Shown: positions 7,410-18,689, numbered from the stretch's first letter. The stretch: DNA of 64,000 nucleotides from Pantoea sp. WMus005 (GCF_013415305.1 NZ_JACBXU010000002.1:124001-188000), one strand, 5' to 3'. Notes: generated from the letters alone by a model not told the origin. Translations and numbers: made by a program.

Positions 7410-9110
7410 TTATGGGGTAAGTTTCTGCAAATGCGCCCGGAAATCGGCGGCATTGAGAAACCCGGTGATGCGCGATCCGGGGATTTCACGGCCCTGCGCA
7501 TCAAAGAACAAAATGGTTGGTAAGCCCAGCACCTGAAGATGCTGCAACAGCGCGTTGTCGCTGGCGCTGTTGGCGGTGACGTTAGCCTGTAGCAACTGAA
7601 CCCTGCTCAGGCTATCGCGCACGGCGCTATCACTAAAGGTATATTTTTCAAACTCTTTGCAGGCGACGCACCAGTCCGCGTAGAGATCGACCATCGTGAT
7701 GCGGCCCCGGGCCTGCTGCAGCGCGCTATCGAGTTGTTGCGGCGTCTGGAGGGACTGGAACGGCAGCGGGGCCACAGCATGCTGCGTGGACGGGCCGCCA
7801 AATGCCCAGTCCTGTAATGGACGCGCGCTGATCAGCGCTGCGGCCAGCATAATAACCTGCACTACGCGCCACTTACCGCTGCTGGCGCGCAGACTGACGC
7901 TGAACGCCCAGCCGAAGAACGCCACGCCGAGCAGGCTCCAGAGCCGTAATCCCCACGCGTCGCCCACCACCCGCTCCAGCAGGAACACCGGCAGCGCCAG
8001 GATGACAAAACCAAAGCCCTCTTTGACGGTTTGCATCCACGGGCCGCTTTTTGGCAGCAGCCGGTTACCAAACAGGGTCACAGCGATCAGCGGTAAGCCC
8101 ATGCCGACCGCATAGAGCCACAGCGTCCCGGCACCGGCCCACAGATTTCCGCTTTGTGCGATGTAAAGCAGAATGGCGCTGAGTGGAGCGGTAGTACAGG
8201 GTGAGCAGATCAATCCCGCCAGTGCGCCCATCAGGAAAACGCCGGGCAGCGATCCCCCCTGCTGGCGATTGCTCCACAGGGTCAGACGGGTTTGCAGGCT
8301 CGAGGGCAGTTGCAGCGTAAACAGGCCGAACATCGACAGGGCCAGCACGATAAACAGCAGGGAGAGCGTGAACAGCACGTATGGGTGCTGCAACGCGGCC
8401 TGGAAGCGTAATCCCGCTGCCGCGACCACCATCCCTAATAGCGTGTAGGTCAGCGCCATCCCCTGGACATAGACCATCGCCAGTGCGAACAGTCGCCCGA
8501 GGGAATAATGCCGCTGTCCGCCAAGGATAATGCCGGAGATAAGCGGATACATCGGCAGCACGCAGGGCGTAAATGCCACGCCGATGCCGATCAGCAGTGC
8601 CCAGAGCGGGGAAAATGGCAGCGGACTGGCGGGCGCGGGCTGAGCACTGACCGGCGCGGGTGCGCTGCTGGCTGCTACTGCACTCACTGGCACGCTGCGT
8701 GTTTCCGGCGGATAACAGAATCCGGCAGCGGCACAGCCCTGATAAGTCACGCTAAGTGTGGCACCCCTGGCTGCCTGTTTCAGGGTTACCGGTAGCATCA
8801 GGTCCTGCGGATAGATCTCACTTTTCCCAAAGAATTCATCCTCATGCGGCTGTCCGGCGGGCAGCGTCAGCGGCGCGATAGCCGCGTTTTGCGGCGTAAT
8901 GTGGATCTGCTGACGATAGAGGTAGTAACCTGATTTCACTTTCCAGTGCAGGTTGAGCTGCGCGCCCTGCTGGTCAAAGTCAAACGTAAACGCCTGATCG
9001 ACGGGCACAAAGCGGCTGGTCGCCGGGTTTGAAAAGAGTGAGGCGTGCGCCTGCAGGCAGACAAACAGCGTCAGCAGAAGCGTAATTAAGCGAGAGATGC
9101 GTGCAGCCAT
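7410..9110 (-). CDS. dsbD: Thiol:disulfide interchange protein DsbD
   Basis: DsbD (566 residues) is an inner-membrane protein that carries electrons from cytoplasmic thioredoxin to the periplasm for DsbC, DsbG and cytochrome c maturation. A signal peptide (~1-23) precedes the alpha domain with C126 and C132 (CAAAGFC). The transmembrane beta domain has C183 ([10 protein letters not shown]) and C305 (CSPCTTAP). The C-terminal thioredoxin-like gamma domain has C481-V-A-C484. All six redox cysteines are therefore present. The start lies within the end of cutA (25-nt overlap), as in E. coli, which implies translational coupling. Confidence 0.97.
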   Translation of the reverse strand: MAARISRLITLLLTLFVCLQAHASLFSNPATSRFVPVDQAFTFDFDQQGAQLNLHWKVKSGYYLYRQQIHITPQNAAIAPLTLPAGQPHEDEFFGKSEIYPQDLMLPVTLKQAARGATLSVTYQGCAAAGFCYPPETRSVPVSAVAASSAPAPVSAQPAPASPLPFSPLWALLIGIGVAFTPCVLPMYPLISGIILGGQRHYSLGRLFALAMVYVQGMALTYTLLGMVVAAAGLRFQAALQHPYVLFTLSLLFIVLALSMFGLFTLQLPSSLQTRLTLWSNRQQGGSLPGVFLMGALAGLICSPCTTAPLSAILLYIAQSGNLWAGAGTLWLYAVGMGLPLIAVTLFGNRLLPKSGPWMQTVKEGFGFVILALPVFLLERVVGDAWGLRLWSLLGVAFFGWAFSVSLRASSGKWRVVQVIMLAAALISARPLQDWAFGGPSTQHAVAPLPFQSLQTPQQLDSALQQARGRITMVDLYADWCVACKEFEKYTFSDSAVRDSLSRVQLLQANVTANSASDNALLQHLQVLGLPTILFFDAQGREIPGSRITGFLNAADFRAHLQKLTP

Positions 9111-9400
9111 GACAAGTATTCACTGTCTCCATATTGAACCGGCAGCGCCAGCAGTTCGGGTACGTCGTAAGGGTGAGCGTCTTTGAGCAGATTACACAGC
9201 GCCTGCTGATGATCGCTGTCGCACTTCAGCAGCATCTGGACTTCGCTGCTCTGCTCCATTTTTCCCTGCCAGAGATACCAGGAGGTGGCGCCAGGCAGCA
9301 GTGTGACACAGGCCGCCAGTCTGGCTTCCAGCGCTAAGCCAGCAAGGTGCTCTGCCGTGGCCTGATCGGGCGCAGTGCAGAGGATAACGACCGCATTCAT
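9086..9400 (-). CDS. cutA: Divalent cation tolerance protein CutA
   Basis: This 104-residue protein is slightly shorter at the N-terminus than the 112-residue E. coli protein. The conserved CutA1 core is complete: [39 protein letters not shown], then [13 protein letters not shown] and the terminal YLSWLHASL. CutA forms a stable trimer with a ferredoxin-like fold and has been linked to copper tolerance. Its true role is unsettled. It is the first gene of the cutA-dsbD-yjdC unit and overlaps dsbD by 25 nt. Confidence 0.95.
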   Translation of the reverse strand: MNAVVILCTAPDQATAEHLAGLALEARLAACVTLLPGATSWYLWQGKMEQSSEVQMLLKCDSDHQQALCNLLKDAHPYDVPELLALPVQYGDSEYLSWLHASLA

Positions 9401-9464
9401 CCTGTGACTCCTGTTTCAAAGAGCGCCGATGATAGCACGCTCCATCAGTAACACGATGACGGCG

Positions 9465-10766
9465 CTACAACAGCAATCCGCCAAACACGAAGCCAGAGAG
9501 CACCGACAGTGCAATCGCGATTACCCCGGGAATAATAAAGGCGTGGTTAAAGACAAACTTGCCAATACGGGTTGAGCCAGTGTCATCCATCTCAACGGCG
9601 GCCAGCAGGGTGGGGTAGGTCGGCAACACAAACAGCGCCGAAACCGCCGCGAAAGAAGCGATAGCCGTCAGCGGCGTCACGCCCAGCAGCAGCGCGGCAG
9701 GCATCAGCGCTTTGGTGGTCGCGGCCTGCGAGTAGAGCAGCATTGAGGCGAAGAAGAGTACCAGCGCCAGCATCCACGGATACGTTTTCAGCGCATCACC
9801 TGCCAGCATCTGGATCTCCGCCAGATGCGCCTTCACAAAGGTATCGCCCAGCCAGGCGACGCCCATTACGCAGATACAGGCGCTCATGCCGGATTTAAAG
9901 GTGCTGGCGCTGAGGATGTCGCTGGTGTCGAGCTTGCAGGTCAGGCTGATCAGTGTGGCGATGGTGAGCATAAACACCACAATCGCTTCATTGCGTGGCA
10001 GCGGCGGATTGGCGATCAGGCCAACGCTGGCGCTGGTCGCGGTGGCATAGAGCACTACGGCCACGATACCTGTCAGAAATAGCATCACTGATTTTTTCGC
10101 GCCCGGTTTTGCCTGGAAGACGCTGGCGCCGCGCAGCGTGACTTCACCTTTGGCGAGGCGCGCCTGATAGACCTCATCATCCTTCAGCTCTTTGCCCAGA
10201 AAGTTCGTCACCAGTGCCGCCAGAAAAAGACCCACCATGGTTGAGGGAATGGCAATCGCCAGCAGCGTGATATAGCTGATGCCGCGCGGTTCAAGCAGGG
10301 TGGCGAAGAAGACTACCGCGGCTGAAATCGGAGAAGCGGTAATGGCGATCTGAGAAGCCACCACTGCAATCGACAGCGGGCGGGAAGGGCGGACGCCTTG
10401 CTCTTTCGCCACTTCTGCAATCACCGGCAGCGTGGAGAACGCAGTGTGTCCGGTTCCGGCCAGCAGCGTCATCAGGTAGGTGACCAGGGGGGCCAGTAGC
10501 GTGACATGGCGCGGATGACGGCGCAGCAGTTTTTCTGCCAGGCTGACCAGATAATCCATGCCGCCCGCCACCTGCATGGCGGCTATCGCGGCGATTACCG
10601 CCATGATGATTTCAATCACATCGAACGGGATAGCGCCGGGTGCCAGGCCAAATCCCAGCGTCAGCACCAGCACGCCCATCCCGCCGGCGAACCCGATACC
10701 AATTCCGCCAAGACGTGCGCCCAACCAGATCGCCATCAAAACGATAAGCAGCTCAACCACAAACAT
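9465..10766 (-). CDS. dcuA: Anaerobic C4-dicarboxylate transporter DcuA
   Basis: DcuA (433 residues, usual length) is an inner-membrane carrier of the Dcu family that exchanges aspartate, fumarate, malate and succinate. About ten hydrophobic segments are visible, beginning MFVVELLIVLMAIWLGARLGG. The conserved region PLVTYLMTLLAGTGHTAFST lies near residue 92. It is downstream of aspA (111-nt gap with a strong terminator between), the E. coli order. Aspartate taken up here would be deaminated by AspA to fumarate. AspA-terminated transcription would give less dcuA than aspA mRNA. Confidence 0.96.
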   Translation of the reverse strand: MFVVELLIVLMAIWLGARLGGIGIGFAGGMGVLVLTLGFGLAPGAIPFDVIEIIMAVIAAIAAMQVAGGMDYLVSLAEKLLRRHPRHVTLLAPLVTYLMTLLAGTGHTAFSTLPVIAEVAKEQGVRPSRPLSIAVVASQIAITASPISAAVVFFATLLEPRGISYITLLAIAIPSTMVGLFLAALVTNFLGKELKDDEVYQARLAKGEVTLRGASVFQAKPGAKKSVMLFLTGIVAVVLYATATSASVGLIANPPLPRNEAIVVFMLTIATLISLTCKLDTSDILSASTFKSGMSACICVMGVAWLGDTFVKAHLAEIQMLAGDALKTYPWMLALVLFFASMLLYSQAATTKALMPAALLLGVTPLTAIASFAAVSALFVLPTYPTLLAAVEMDDTGSTRIGKFVFNHAFIIPGVIAIALSVLSGFVFGGLLL

Positions 10767-10815
10767 GAATCACTCCTGAAAATTAAACCGGGTAAACCTG
10801 GGTGTGTTGTTTAAC

Positions 10816-10853
10816 AAAAAAAAAGGCACACCGTGTTGATCGCGGTGTGCCTT
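10816..10853 (-). terminator. aspA terminator
   Basis: AAAGGCACACCG (10822-10833) and CGGTGTGCCTTT (10842-10853) form a 12-bp perfect stem. On the minus strand it is followed by nine T. It stands 25 nt after the aspA stop and before dcuA, so it should limit read-through into the transporter gene. Confidence 0.92.
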
Positions 10854-10877
10854 TGGTTAACCAGCGTCGGTTAAGCC

Positions 10878-12314
10878 TTACTGTTCGTTTTCATCGGTAT
10901 AACGTTTGGCTTTATAGACCGGGTACATCAGATTCTGTACCGAGAAGATATCGTCCAGCTCACTTTCCGTTAGCAGGCCACGCTCCAGCACGACTTCACG
11001 CACGCTTTTACCGGTTTCCGCACAGATTTTGCCGACGATGTCGCCGTTATGGTGGCCGATGTAAGGGTTGAGGTAAGTCACGATACCAATCGAGTTGAAG
11101 ACGTAGGCTTCGCACACCGCACGGTTGGCGGTAATACCGTTGACGCACTTCTCCAGCAGGTTGTAGCAGGCGTTAGTCAGGATGCTGATCGATTCAAACA
11201 GTGCCTGGCCAATCACCGGCTCCATCACGTTGAGCTGTAACTGACCTGCCTCAGAGGCCATGGTGACGGTGATGTCGTTGCCAATGACTTTGAAGCAGAC
11301 CTGGTTGACGACTTCCGGCACCACCGGGTTAACCTTGGCCGGCATGATAGAGGAGCCCGCCTGCAGCTCTGGCAGGTTGATTTCGTTCAGTCCGGCGCGT
11401 GGGCCGGAAGAGAGCAGGCGCAGGTCGTTACAGATTTTGGAGAGCTTCACGGCCAGACGTTTCAGCGATGAATGGACCATCACATAGGCGCCACAGTCAG
11501 AAGTGGCTTCAATCAGGTCTTCCGCGGGCACCACCGGCAGGTTGCTGACTTCCGCCAGACGCTGTACCGCCAGATGCTGATAGCCTTCCGGCGTATTGAG
11601 TCGGGTGCCGATGGCGGTCGCGCCCAGGTTCACTTCCAGCAGCAGTTCAGCGGTGCGCAGAATACTTTTGGTCTCTTCGTTCAGAAGCACGCTGAAGGCG
11701 TGAAACTCCTGACCGAGTGTCATTGGCACAGCATCCTGCAACTGGGTACGGCCCATTTTCAGGATGGTCTGGAATTCATCGGCTTTGTGCTGGAAACCTT
11801 CGGCCAGCTGGCTGATGCCATCAAGCAGTTTCAACAGCGAGCTGTAAACCGCGATGCGAAAGCCGGTTGGGTAGGCGTCATTGGTAGACTGGCATTTGTT
11901 TACATGATCATTGGGGTTCAGGTACTGATATTCCCCTTTCTGATGGCCCATCAACTCCAGGCCGATGTTCGCCAGCACTTCATTGGTGTTCATGTTCACG
12001 GAGGTTCCGGCACCGCCCTGATAGACATCTACGGGGAACTGGTCCATACAGCGGCCGTTGTTCAGCACTTCGTCACAGGCCTTGATGATGGTATCGGCAA
12101 TGTTGCGCGGGATGGTCTGCAGCTCTTTGTTGGCCATCGCCGCCGCTTTTTTTACCATCACCATTCCGCGGACAAATTCAGGTATGTCGCTGATTTTGCT
12201 GTTGCTGATATAAAAATTCTCAATCGCACGCAGAGTATGAACGCCATAATAGGCATCCGCCGGAACTTCGCGCATACCTAACAGGTCTTCTTCGATACGA
12301 ATGTTGTTCGCCAT
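10878..12314 (-). CDS. aspA: Aspartate ammonia-lyase
   Basis: AspA converts L-aspartate to fumarate and ammonia. The start is placed at 12314 ([20 protein letters not shown]), which gives 478 residues as in E. coli. An in-frame upstream extension to 12458 would add 48 residues without family support. The fumarase/aspartase signature [11 protein letters not shown] and the TSTND-like region ([10 protein letters not shown]) are intact, as is the C-terminal YTDENEQ. A CRP-like site lies at 12485-12500. No frdABCD is found in the window, so fumarate may feed the TCA cycle or a distant reductase (inference). Confidence 0.97.
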   Translation of the reverse strand: MANNIRIEEDLLGMREVPADAYYGVHTLRAIENFYISNSKISDIPEFVRGMVMVKKAAAMANKELQTIPRNIADTIIKACDEVLNNGRCMDQFPVDVYQGGAGTSVNMNTNEVLANIGLELMGHQKGEYQYLNPNDHVNKCQSTNDAYPTGFRIAVYSSLLKLLDGISQLAEGFQHKADEFQTILKMGRTQLQDAVPMTLGQEFHAFSVLLNEETKSILRTAELLLEVNLGATAIGTRLNTPEGYQHLAVQRLAEVSNLPVVPAEDLIEATSDCGAYVMVHSSLKRLAVKLSKICNDLRLLSSGPRAGLNEINLPELQAGSSIMPAKVNPVVPEVVNQVCFKVIGNDITVTMASEAGQLQLNVMEPVIGQALFESISILTNACYNLLEKCVNGITANRAVCEAYVFNSIGIVTYLNPYIGHHNGDIVGKICAETGKSVREVVLERGLLTESELDDIFSVQNLMYPVYKAKRYTDENEQ

Positions 12315-12484
12315 GATAACCTTCTTGTTGTTGCCGCTAACCATCACAAAGGATGTGTTTATTTTGTCGTGGTGTACCCGTGCCGACATATTATCCGTCT
12401 TCATAGGGGCGTGTGCGATCATATTCTGATGCTTAAGAAAAGCACGCATGCAGATCACTTAATGCTGCAGTATGGTTAACGATA

Positions 12485-12500
12485 TGTGAAGTTGGTTACA
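12485..12500. promoter_or_regulatory. Candidate CRP site upstream of aspA
   Basis: TGTGA-N6-TTACA matches the CRP consensus TGTGA-N6-TCACA at nine of ten core positions. It lies about 170 nt upstream of the aspA start and 143 nt before fxsA. E. coli aspA is known to be CRP-activated, which makes this the likely target. Confidence 0.5.
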
Positions 12501-12642
12501 AAATTAACCCCGCCGGATAAATTTGACAGGATCGGTTGAAAATGGCGGCGCGGGTGCCCATCTCTTTTCTTATCATCCTCAGGATGAACGCTTTCTGCTG
12601 ACCGGCACGCTGCCGTTCAGCCCCTACTTACAGGAGAGTACG

Positions 12643-13104
12643 GTGCGCTGGATACCGTTATTAGTCTTTTTTATTCTGGCCTGGATTGAGATTTCACTCT
12701 TCATTCAGGTGGCACACGTCATGGGCGTGCTGCTTACCATGCTGCTGGTGGTCTTCACGTCGTGCATCGGGGTGTCGCTGGTCAAAAATCAGGGCATGAA
12801 AAACTTTATGCTGATGCAGGAGAAGCTGGCACGTAACGAAAGCCCGGCCACTGAGATGATCAAAAGCGTGTCACTGATCATCGCGGGCTTCCTGCTGCTG
12901 TTGCCTGGTTTCTTCACTGACCTGCTGGGCTTGCTGCTGCTGCTACCACCGGTACAGAAGCATCTGACGCTGAAGCTGATGCCTCATCTGCGCGTCTGGC
13001 GCGGACCCGGCGCTGGCCCTGACAGCGGCTATACCATGGATGGCGAGTTCGAGCGTAAAGACAGCGATCGCCTTGAGAACCATGACGATCGCCAGGATCG
13101 TTAA
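12643..13104 (+). CDS. fxsA: FxsA-family membrane protein
   Basis: A GTG start at 12643, with CAGGAGAG just upstream, gives 153 residues beginning MRWIPLLVFFILAWIEIS. This matches the E. coli FxsA N-terminus. An in-frame ATG at 12523 would add 40 residues without homology. Three to four membrane segments (residues ~3-20, 26-48, 75-105) precede a hydrophilic, charged tail (RKDSDRLENHDDRQDR). FxsA overproduction suppresses F-plasmid exclusion of phage T7 in E. coli; its normal role is unknown. Its place beside groES is conserved. Confidence 0.92.
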   Translation: MRWIPLLVFFILAWIEISLFIQVAHVMGVLLTMLLVVFTSCIGVSLVKNQGMKNFMLMQEKLARNESPATEMIKSVSLIIAGFLLLLPGFFTDLLGLLLLLPPVQKHLTLKLMPHLRVWRGPGAGPDSGYTMDGEFERKDSDRLENHDDRQDR

Positions 13105-13121
13105 CCGCATCAATAGCCTTT

Positions 13122-13150
13122 AAAAGCGCAATCTTCGGGTTGCGTTTTTT
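13122..13150 (+). terminator. fxsA terminator
   Basis: CGCAA (13127-13131) pairs with TTGCG (13140-13144) around a UCUUCGGG loop. The flanking A and T runs extend the stem and supply the T tract. It lies 18 nt after the fxsA stop. Confidence 0.75.
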
Positions 13151-13220
13151 ATTTGTCCCGTCATCTGTTTAAAAAGCCACCAGTTATCACATCAGGGTAA
13201 AAAAATTTGTTGTCTGCCCC

Positions 13221-13249
13221 CTTGAAAGCGGGTGGTGGCGGCCCTATCT
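13221..13249 (+). promoter_or_regulatory. Sigma-32 heat-shock promoter of groESL
   Basis: A perfect -35 box CTTGAAA (13221-13227), a 14-nt spacer and CCCTATCT (13242-13249; consensus CCCCATNT) match the RpoH promoter. The following TCTCTGGTCAC is close to the E. coli groE start region. The groES ATG lies 84 nt downstream. Confidence 0.9.
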
Positions 13250-13333
13250 CTCTGGTCACGAGGCCGGAAGCCATGCAGACCGGTGATCAACCCCAAAACT
13301 GAATGATTGGACTTCTCAAAGGAGAGCTATCAC

Positions 13334-13627
13334 ATGAAAATTCGTCCATTGCACGATCGCGTTATCGTCAAGCGTAAAGAAGTTGAAGCTAAATCAGCTG
13401 GCGGCATCGTGCTGACCGGTTCTGCAGCCGGTAAATCCACCCGTGGTGAAGTTCTGGCTGTTGGCAATGGCCGCATCCTTGAGAGTGGCGACGTTAAGCC
13501 GCTGGACGTGAAGGTTGGTGATGTCGTGATCTTCAGTGAAGGTTACGGCGCTAAAACCGAGAAAATCGACAACGAAGAGGTGTTGATCATCTCTGAGAGC
13601 GACATTCTGGCCGTTGTTGAAGCGTAA
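13334..13627 (+). CDS. groES: Co-chaperonin GroES
   Basis: GroES (97 residues, usual length) forms the seven-fold lid of the GroEL folding chamber. The start at 13334 ([18 protein letters not shown]) is preceded by AGGAGAG. The mobile loop [20 protein letters not shown] that binds GroEL is intact, as is the [14 protein letters not shown] region. It is first in a two-gene operon with groEL (49-nt spacer) behind a sigma-32 promoter. Confidence 0.98.
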   Translation: MKIRPLHDRVIVKRKEVEAKSAGGIVLTGSAAGKSTRGEVLAVGNGRILESGDVKPLDVKVGDVVIFSEGYGAKTEKIDNEEVLIISESDILAVVEA

Positions 13628-13640
13628 TTTTTACGCGTAA

Positions 13641-15326
<1,686 letters not shown>

Positions 15327-15354
15327 TTGCCGTTGACTGCTTAAGTCATCACAG

Positions 15355-15386
15355 AACCCCCGATCGGAAACGGTCGGGGGTTTTTC
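15355..15386 (+). terminator. groESL terminator
   Basis: AACCCCCGA (15355-15363) and TCGGGGGTT (15374-15382) form a 9-bp stem followed by T5. It lies 28 nt past the groEL stop. The remaining 264 nt to yjeI hold no visible gene; the last 100 nt are AT-rich and probably carry the yjeI promoter. Confidence 0.93.
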
Positions 15387-15650
15387 TTTTGGGTGGGAAA
15401 ATAGTATAAGTAGTGGCGCAATCGTTCGTCTTTCCTCTTGATATCTCCCGCTGTCTGCTCGCTGACTGTTGTCGCCCCGCCGGATTGACTTGCTGCTGTA
15501 AGTTTATGGGGACGCGCCAATCTGCCAGCCTGAATACAGTATGAAATATTGAGGTGATATAACGGGATTAAGGCAATGAATGTTCAGAAAAAAGAGATCT
15601 TTTTCTGCTACGCTGCCACCCGACTCTGATGATAATAAATGGGGATTACA

Positions 15651-15998
15651 ATGCGGATTAACCTCTTGCTCGGACTGACGGCTGGCGCGTTATTGCTGGC
15701 GGGCTGCAGCAGCTCTACGCAACTCTCTTCAGCAGGACAGCGCGTGACGTTTACCGATCAGCAGCCTGGCAATAACTGTCAGCTTCTGGGCAATATCACC
15801 GGCTCACAGAGCAACTGGCTGAGCGGTGCAGGCGGCGAAACCAGTGCACTGCGTGGTGCAGCTAATGACCTGCGCAATCGCGCAGCAGAGATGGGCGGCA
15901 ACGTGATTTATGGTGCCACCAGCCCGACGCAGAACCTGTTATCCGCGTTCGCGCCACTCGACAGCAAAATGACCGGCCAGGTTTATAAGTGCCCATAA
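15651..15998 (+). CDS. yjeI: DUF4156-family lipoprotein YjeI
   Basis: This is a 115-residue lipoprotein of unknown function. The start at 15651 has GGGGA at 15641-15645; an ATG at 15639 is in frame but has no Shine-Dalgarno. A signal peptide ends in the lipobox LLAGC, with C19 the acylated residue. The family core follows: GNNCQLLGNITGSQSNWLSG, then RGAANDLRNRAAEMGGNVIYG and the final GQVYKCP. Two further cysteines could form a disulfide. The position after groEL matches E. coli. Confidence 0.9.
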   Translation: MRINLLLGLTAGALLLAGCSSSTQLSSAGQRVTFTDQQPGNNCQLLGNITGSQSNWLSGAGGETSALRGAANDLRNRAAEMGGNVIYGATSPTQNLLSAFAPLDSKMTGQVYKCP

Positions 15999-16027
15999 TG
16001 TGAATCGGGCACTTTACCGTATTCAAC

Positions 16028-16053
16028 CGGCCAGCCTTTCGCTGGCCGTTTTT
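16028..16053 (+). terminator. yjeI terminator
   Basis: CGGCCAGC (16028-16035), a CTTTC loop and GCTGGCCG (16041-16048) are followed by T5. The T run reaches the last codons of the convergent epmB. Confidence 0.88.
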
Positions 16054-17080
16054 ATTCCTGACGTAACTGTAAATCTAACGGCGTTTTGCTCGGCTCGCCG
16101 CCAATTTCCCGTGCCAGCTTCGGCACCAGATAGCCTGAGACCTGTGACAGCAGGGACCGAACCAGCTGGCGTGCTTCGTCATCTGAGACAAAGAAATGCG
16201 CGGCACCCTGTACCTTATCCAGCACGTGCAGATAATAGGGCAGAATCCCTGCATCGAACAGGGCGTTGCTAAGCGTCGCCAGCGTCTGCGCATTGTCATT
16301 GATACCGTGCAATAAAACGCTCTGATTAAGCAGAGTCACACCGGCACGCTTCAGGCTGATCATCGCCTCGCGCAGCTCATCATCAATCTCCTGCGCATGG
16401 TTGATGTGCGTGACCATCAGCACCTGCAGGCGGGTTTCACTGAGCATCTGACAGAATTGATCGGTAATGCGTGCGGGTATCACCACCGGCAAACGGCTGT
16501 GGATGCGCAGGCGTTTCAGGTGCGGGATCTTTTCCAGCGCGGCGATCAGCCAGGCGAGCTCATGATCTTTCGCCATCAGCGGATCGCCGCCGGAGAAAAT
16601 GATCTCATCCAGCTCAGGATGATCGGCGATATAGTCCAGTGCCGCCTGCCAGCTACGCTTGTTGCCGGGATTATCCTGATAGGGGAAATGACGACGGAAG
16701 CAGTAGCGACAGTTGACCGCGCAGCCGCCTTTTACCAGTAATAATGCCCGGTTTCGGTATTTATGCAGCAATCCAGGCACAACGTTACTTTGTTCATCGA
16801 GCGGATCGGTGCTATAACCTGGCGCATCAGTGAATTCCTGGCGGCGGGTCAGAACCTGAAGCAGCAGTGGGTCGTTCGCATCGCCTTTTTTCATCCGGCG
16901 GATGAACGCATGCGGGACACGCAAGGCGAAAAGACGCCGCGCATCCGCACCTTCTGCCAGCTCGGTGTGCTGATCCAGGGCTAAAATCCGCAGTAATTCA
17001 TCAGGTTCAGTGACAACATTCGCAAGTTGCTGCAACCAATCTTCTCTGGAAGGTGTTTTTAGGGTTACAATGTGTGCCAT
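16052..17080 (-). CDS. epmB: EF-P lysine 2,3-aminomutase EpmB
   Basis: EpmB (342 residues, as in E. coli) is a radical-SAM, PLP-dependent enzyme that converts (S)-alpha-lysine to (R)-beta-lysine for EF-P modification. The Fe-S motif CAVNCRYCF (CxxxCxxC) is present, as are the downstream SGGDPLMAKD and RIHSRLPVVIPARI regions typical of the aminomutase family. It lies head-to-head with efp with only 43 nt between starts, so the promoters overlap. EpmA and its protein substrate are within 3 kb. Confidence 0.97.
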   Translation of the reverse strand: MAHIVTLKTPSREDWLQQLANVVTEPDELLRILALDQHTELAEGADARRLFALRVPHAFIRRMKKGDANDPLLLQVLTRRQEFTDAPGYSTDPLDEQSNVVPGLLHKYRNRALLLVKGGCAVNCRYCFRRHFPYQDNPGNKRSWQAALDYIADHPELDEIIFSGGDPLMAKDHELAWLIAALEKIPHLKRLRIHSRLPVVIPARITDQFCQMLSETRLQVLMVTHINHAQEIDDELREAMISLKRAGVTLLNQSVLLHGINDNAQTLATLSNALFDAGILPYYLHVLDKVQGAAHFFVSDDEARQLVRSLLSQVSGYLVPKLAREIGGEPSKTPLDLQLRQE

Positions 17081-17123
17081 TTTTTTGGCTTAGTACCAGT
17101 GTCAATTTTCGTAGAGGGCCTTC

Positions 17124-17690
17124 ATGGCGACTTATTCTAGCAACGATTTCCGTCCCGGTCTTAAAATCATGTTCGAAGGCGAGCCGTATGCCATCGAATC
17201 CAGTGAGTTTGTTAAACCGGGTAAAGGTCAGGCATTCGCACGCGTCAAAATGCGTCGCCTGCTGACGGGTTCTCGCGTTGAGAAAACTTTTAAATCTACC
17301 GACTCCGCCGAAGGCGCAGACGTAGTAGATACCAACCTGAACTACCTGTACAACGACGGTGAGTTCTATCACTTCATGCACCCGGAAAGTTTTGAGCAGT
17401 TCCAGGTCGAAGAGAAGACGGTAAACGATGCAGCGAAATGGCTGCAGGATAACGCTGAATGTATCGTTACGCTGTGGAACGGTCGCCCAATCGCCGTTCA
17501 GCCGCCGAACTTTATTGAAGCTGAAGTTATCGAAACCGATCCAGGTCTGAAAGGTGATACTGCGGGTACTGGCGGTAAGCCAGCCAAGCTGTCTACCGGC
17601 GCCGTGGTAAAAGTGCCATTGTTCGTGCAGGAGGGCGAAGTGGTCAAAGTTGACACCCGCTCTGGCGAATACGTGTCACGCGTGAAATAA
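17124..17690 (+). CDS. efp: Elongation factor P
   Basis: EF-P (188 residues) binds ribosomes stalled at polyproline stretches and promotes peptide-bond formation. The modified loop carries KPGKGQAF with K34, the lysine that receives beta-lysine from EpmA/EpmB. Three beta-barrel domains are complete, ending GEYVSRVK. A terminator follows within 30 nt. Confidence 0.98.
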   Translation: MATYSSNDFRPGLKIMFEGEPYAIESSEFVKPGKGQAFARVKMRRLLTGSRVEKTFKSTDSAEGADVVDTNLNYLYNDGEFYHFMHPESFEQFQVEEKTVNDAAKWLQDNAECIVTLWNGRPIAVQPPNFIEAEVIETDPGLKGDTAGTGGKPAKLSTGAVVKVPLFVQEGEVVKVDTRSGEYVSRVK

Positions 17691-17698
17691 GATTCGCA

Positions 17699-17723
17699 GG
17701 CGCATCTCCGGGTGCGCCTTTTT
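17699..17723 (+). terminator. efp terminator
   Basis: GGCGCA (17699-17704) and TGCGCC (17713-17718) close a UCUCCGGG loop, followed by T5. It separates efp from ecnA. Confidence 0.85.
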
Positions 17724-17740
17724 CTTGTCTGAGAGAAAAA

Positions 17741-17872
17741 ATGATCAAGCTGGCAAAATTAATCGCGTTCGCGTTGCTGGTCTCTTCTGCGCTAAGCGCC
17801 TGCAACACATTCCACGGTTTTGGCGAAGATGTCTCCCACTTAGGTGGTGCTATTTCGCGTGCGGCAAAATGA
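17741..17872 (+). CDS. ecnA: Entericidin A-like lipoprotein
   Basis: A 43-residue protein begins MIKLAKLIAFALLVSSALSAC. The lipobox LSAC puts the acylated cysteine at C21, and the mature part is only about 23 residues (NTFHGFGEDVSHLGGAI). GAGAGAAAAA lies just upstream of the ATG. In E. coli EcnA is described as the antidote to the EcnB bacteriolytic lipoprotein. Mature sequences share the GEDV core with EcnB. The order efp-ecnA-ecnB-blc is conserved. Confidence 0.88.
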   Translation: MIKLAKLIAFALLVSSALSACNTFHGFGEDVSHLGGAISRAAK

Positions 17873-17974
17873 CCGTAACGGGTTGTCCTTTTTAGGGTCC
17901 CGCCAGCAGCAAGTGCCTGAAATCCGGCTATGCTTAAAGCGCTGTACTTTACATCCATCAAAAAGGACATTGTT

Positions 17975-18109
17975 ATGTTAAAGAAAAGTATTGCCGCAAT
18001 CTTCTCTGTACTGGTGCTCTCTTCTCTGCTGACGGCGTGTAATACAACGCGTGGCGTGGGCGAAGATGTTGAAGCGGGTGGCCAGGCGATTCAGAACAGC
18101 ACGAAGTAA
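17975..18109 (+). CDS. ecnB: Entericidin B-like lipoprotein
   Basis: A 44-residue lipoprotein starts [22 protein letters not shown], lipobox LTAC with C22, and has mature sequence [26 protein letters not shown] is 8 nt upstream. In E. coli ecnB is sigma-S controlled and toxic in stationary phase. Here CTATGCTT at 17928-17935 is a possible sigma-S -10 element (inference from the CTATACT consensus). A long hairpin follows the stop. Confidence 0.9.
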   Translation: MLKKSIAAIFSVLVLSSLLTACNTTRGVGEDVEAGGQAIQNSTK

Positions 18110-18122
18110 CCTGTTATTCCAA

Positions 18123-18148
18123 CCGGTACGAAATGCTTTTCGTACCGG
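18123..18148. terminator. ecnB/blc bidirectional hairpin
   Basis: CCGGTACGAAA (18123-18133) and TTTCGTACCGG (18138-18148) form an 11-bp perfect stem with a TGCT loop between convergent ecnB and blc. T tracts are short on both sides, so termination strength is uncertain. Confidence 0.65.
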
Positions 18149-18164
18149 CTTGTCAGATTCTGCA

Positions 18165-18689
18165 CTATTTCTGTTTTACCCAGATTAACTCTTCAACCGG
18201 AAAACCATCCCGACGCGCCTGCTCAATCAGTTTCTCTTTTACGCCCGGCTCCAGCTGAGGTGTCCGTGACAATATCCAGAGATAGTGGCGATTCGGGCCA
18301 CACACCATGGCGTAACGATAATCGGGGTCCAGGGTGATAACGTTATAACCGCCGTAGAAGGGGCCAAAGAAAGAGACTTTCAGGGAGGCTCGCTGTGGTT
18401 CACCGGTGAAATAGGCTTTACCGACGCTCTCCTGCCAGCGCTGCTTTTTGACGTTATAGCCACGATTGATCACTTTCAGACCGCCATCTTCACGCGGGCT
18501 GTAGTTTGCCGTCACCTGTTCAAGGCCGCGCTCAAAAGGATGATTAAGGCGGGCAATCTCATACCACTGACCGAGATAGCGCTGGCTGTCAAAGTGATCA
18601 ATGACCGTGACGTTCTTTGGCGGGGTGGTGCTACAGGCTACTGAGAGAAAAGCACTCAGGCTGGCAGCAACTGTTTTCCATGGAGACAT
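18165..18689 (-). CDS. blc: Outer membrane lipocalin Blc
   Basis: Blc (174 residues) is a lipoprotein lipocalin that binds fatty acids or lysophospholipids at the outer membrane and is stationary-phase induced in E. coli. The lipobox LSVAC places the lipidated cysteine at C19. The lipocalin motif 1, RYLGQWYEIARL, with the invariant GxW, lies near residues 38-49. YAMVCGPNRHYLWILSRTP supplies the second conserved region. E. coli sugE, between ecnB and blc, is absent here. Confidence 0.95.
   Translation of the reverse strand: MSPWKTVAASLSAFLSVACSTTPPKNVTVIDHFDSQRYLGQWYEIARLNHPFERGLEQVTANYSPREDGGLKVINRGYNVKKQRWQESVGKAYFTGEPQRASLKVSFFGPFYGGYNVITLDPDYRYAMVCGPNRHYLWILSRTPQLEPGVKEKLIEQARRDGFPVEELIWVKQK

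Noticed and set aside
9086-9110. cutA/dsbD overlap as a frameshift or annotation error
   Set aside because: The same 25-nt overlap exists in E. coli, and both proteins are complete.
12315-12458. 48-residue N-terminal extension of AspA
   Set aside because: It is in frame but has no family support, and the 478-residue form from 12314 matches known aspartases; the extension overlaps the regulatory region.
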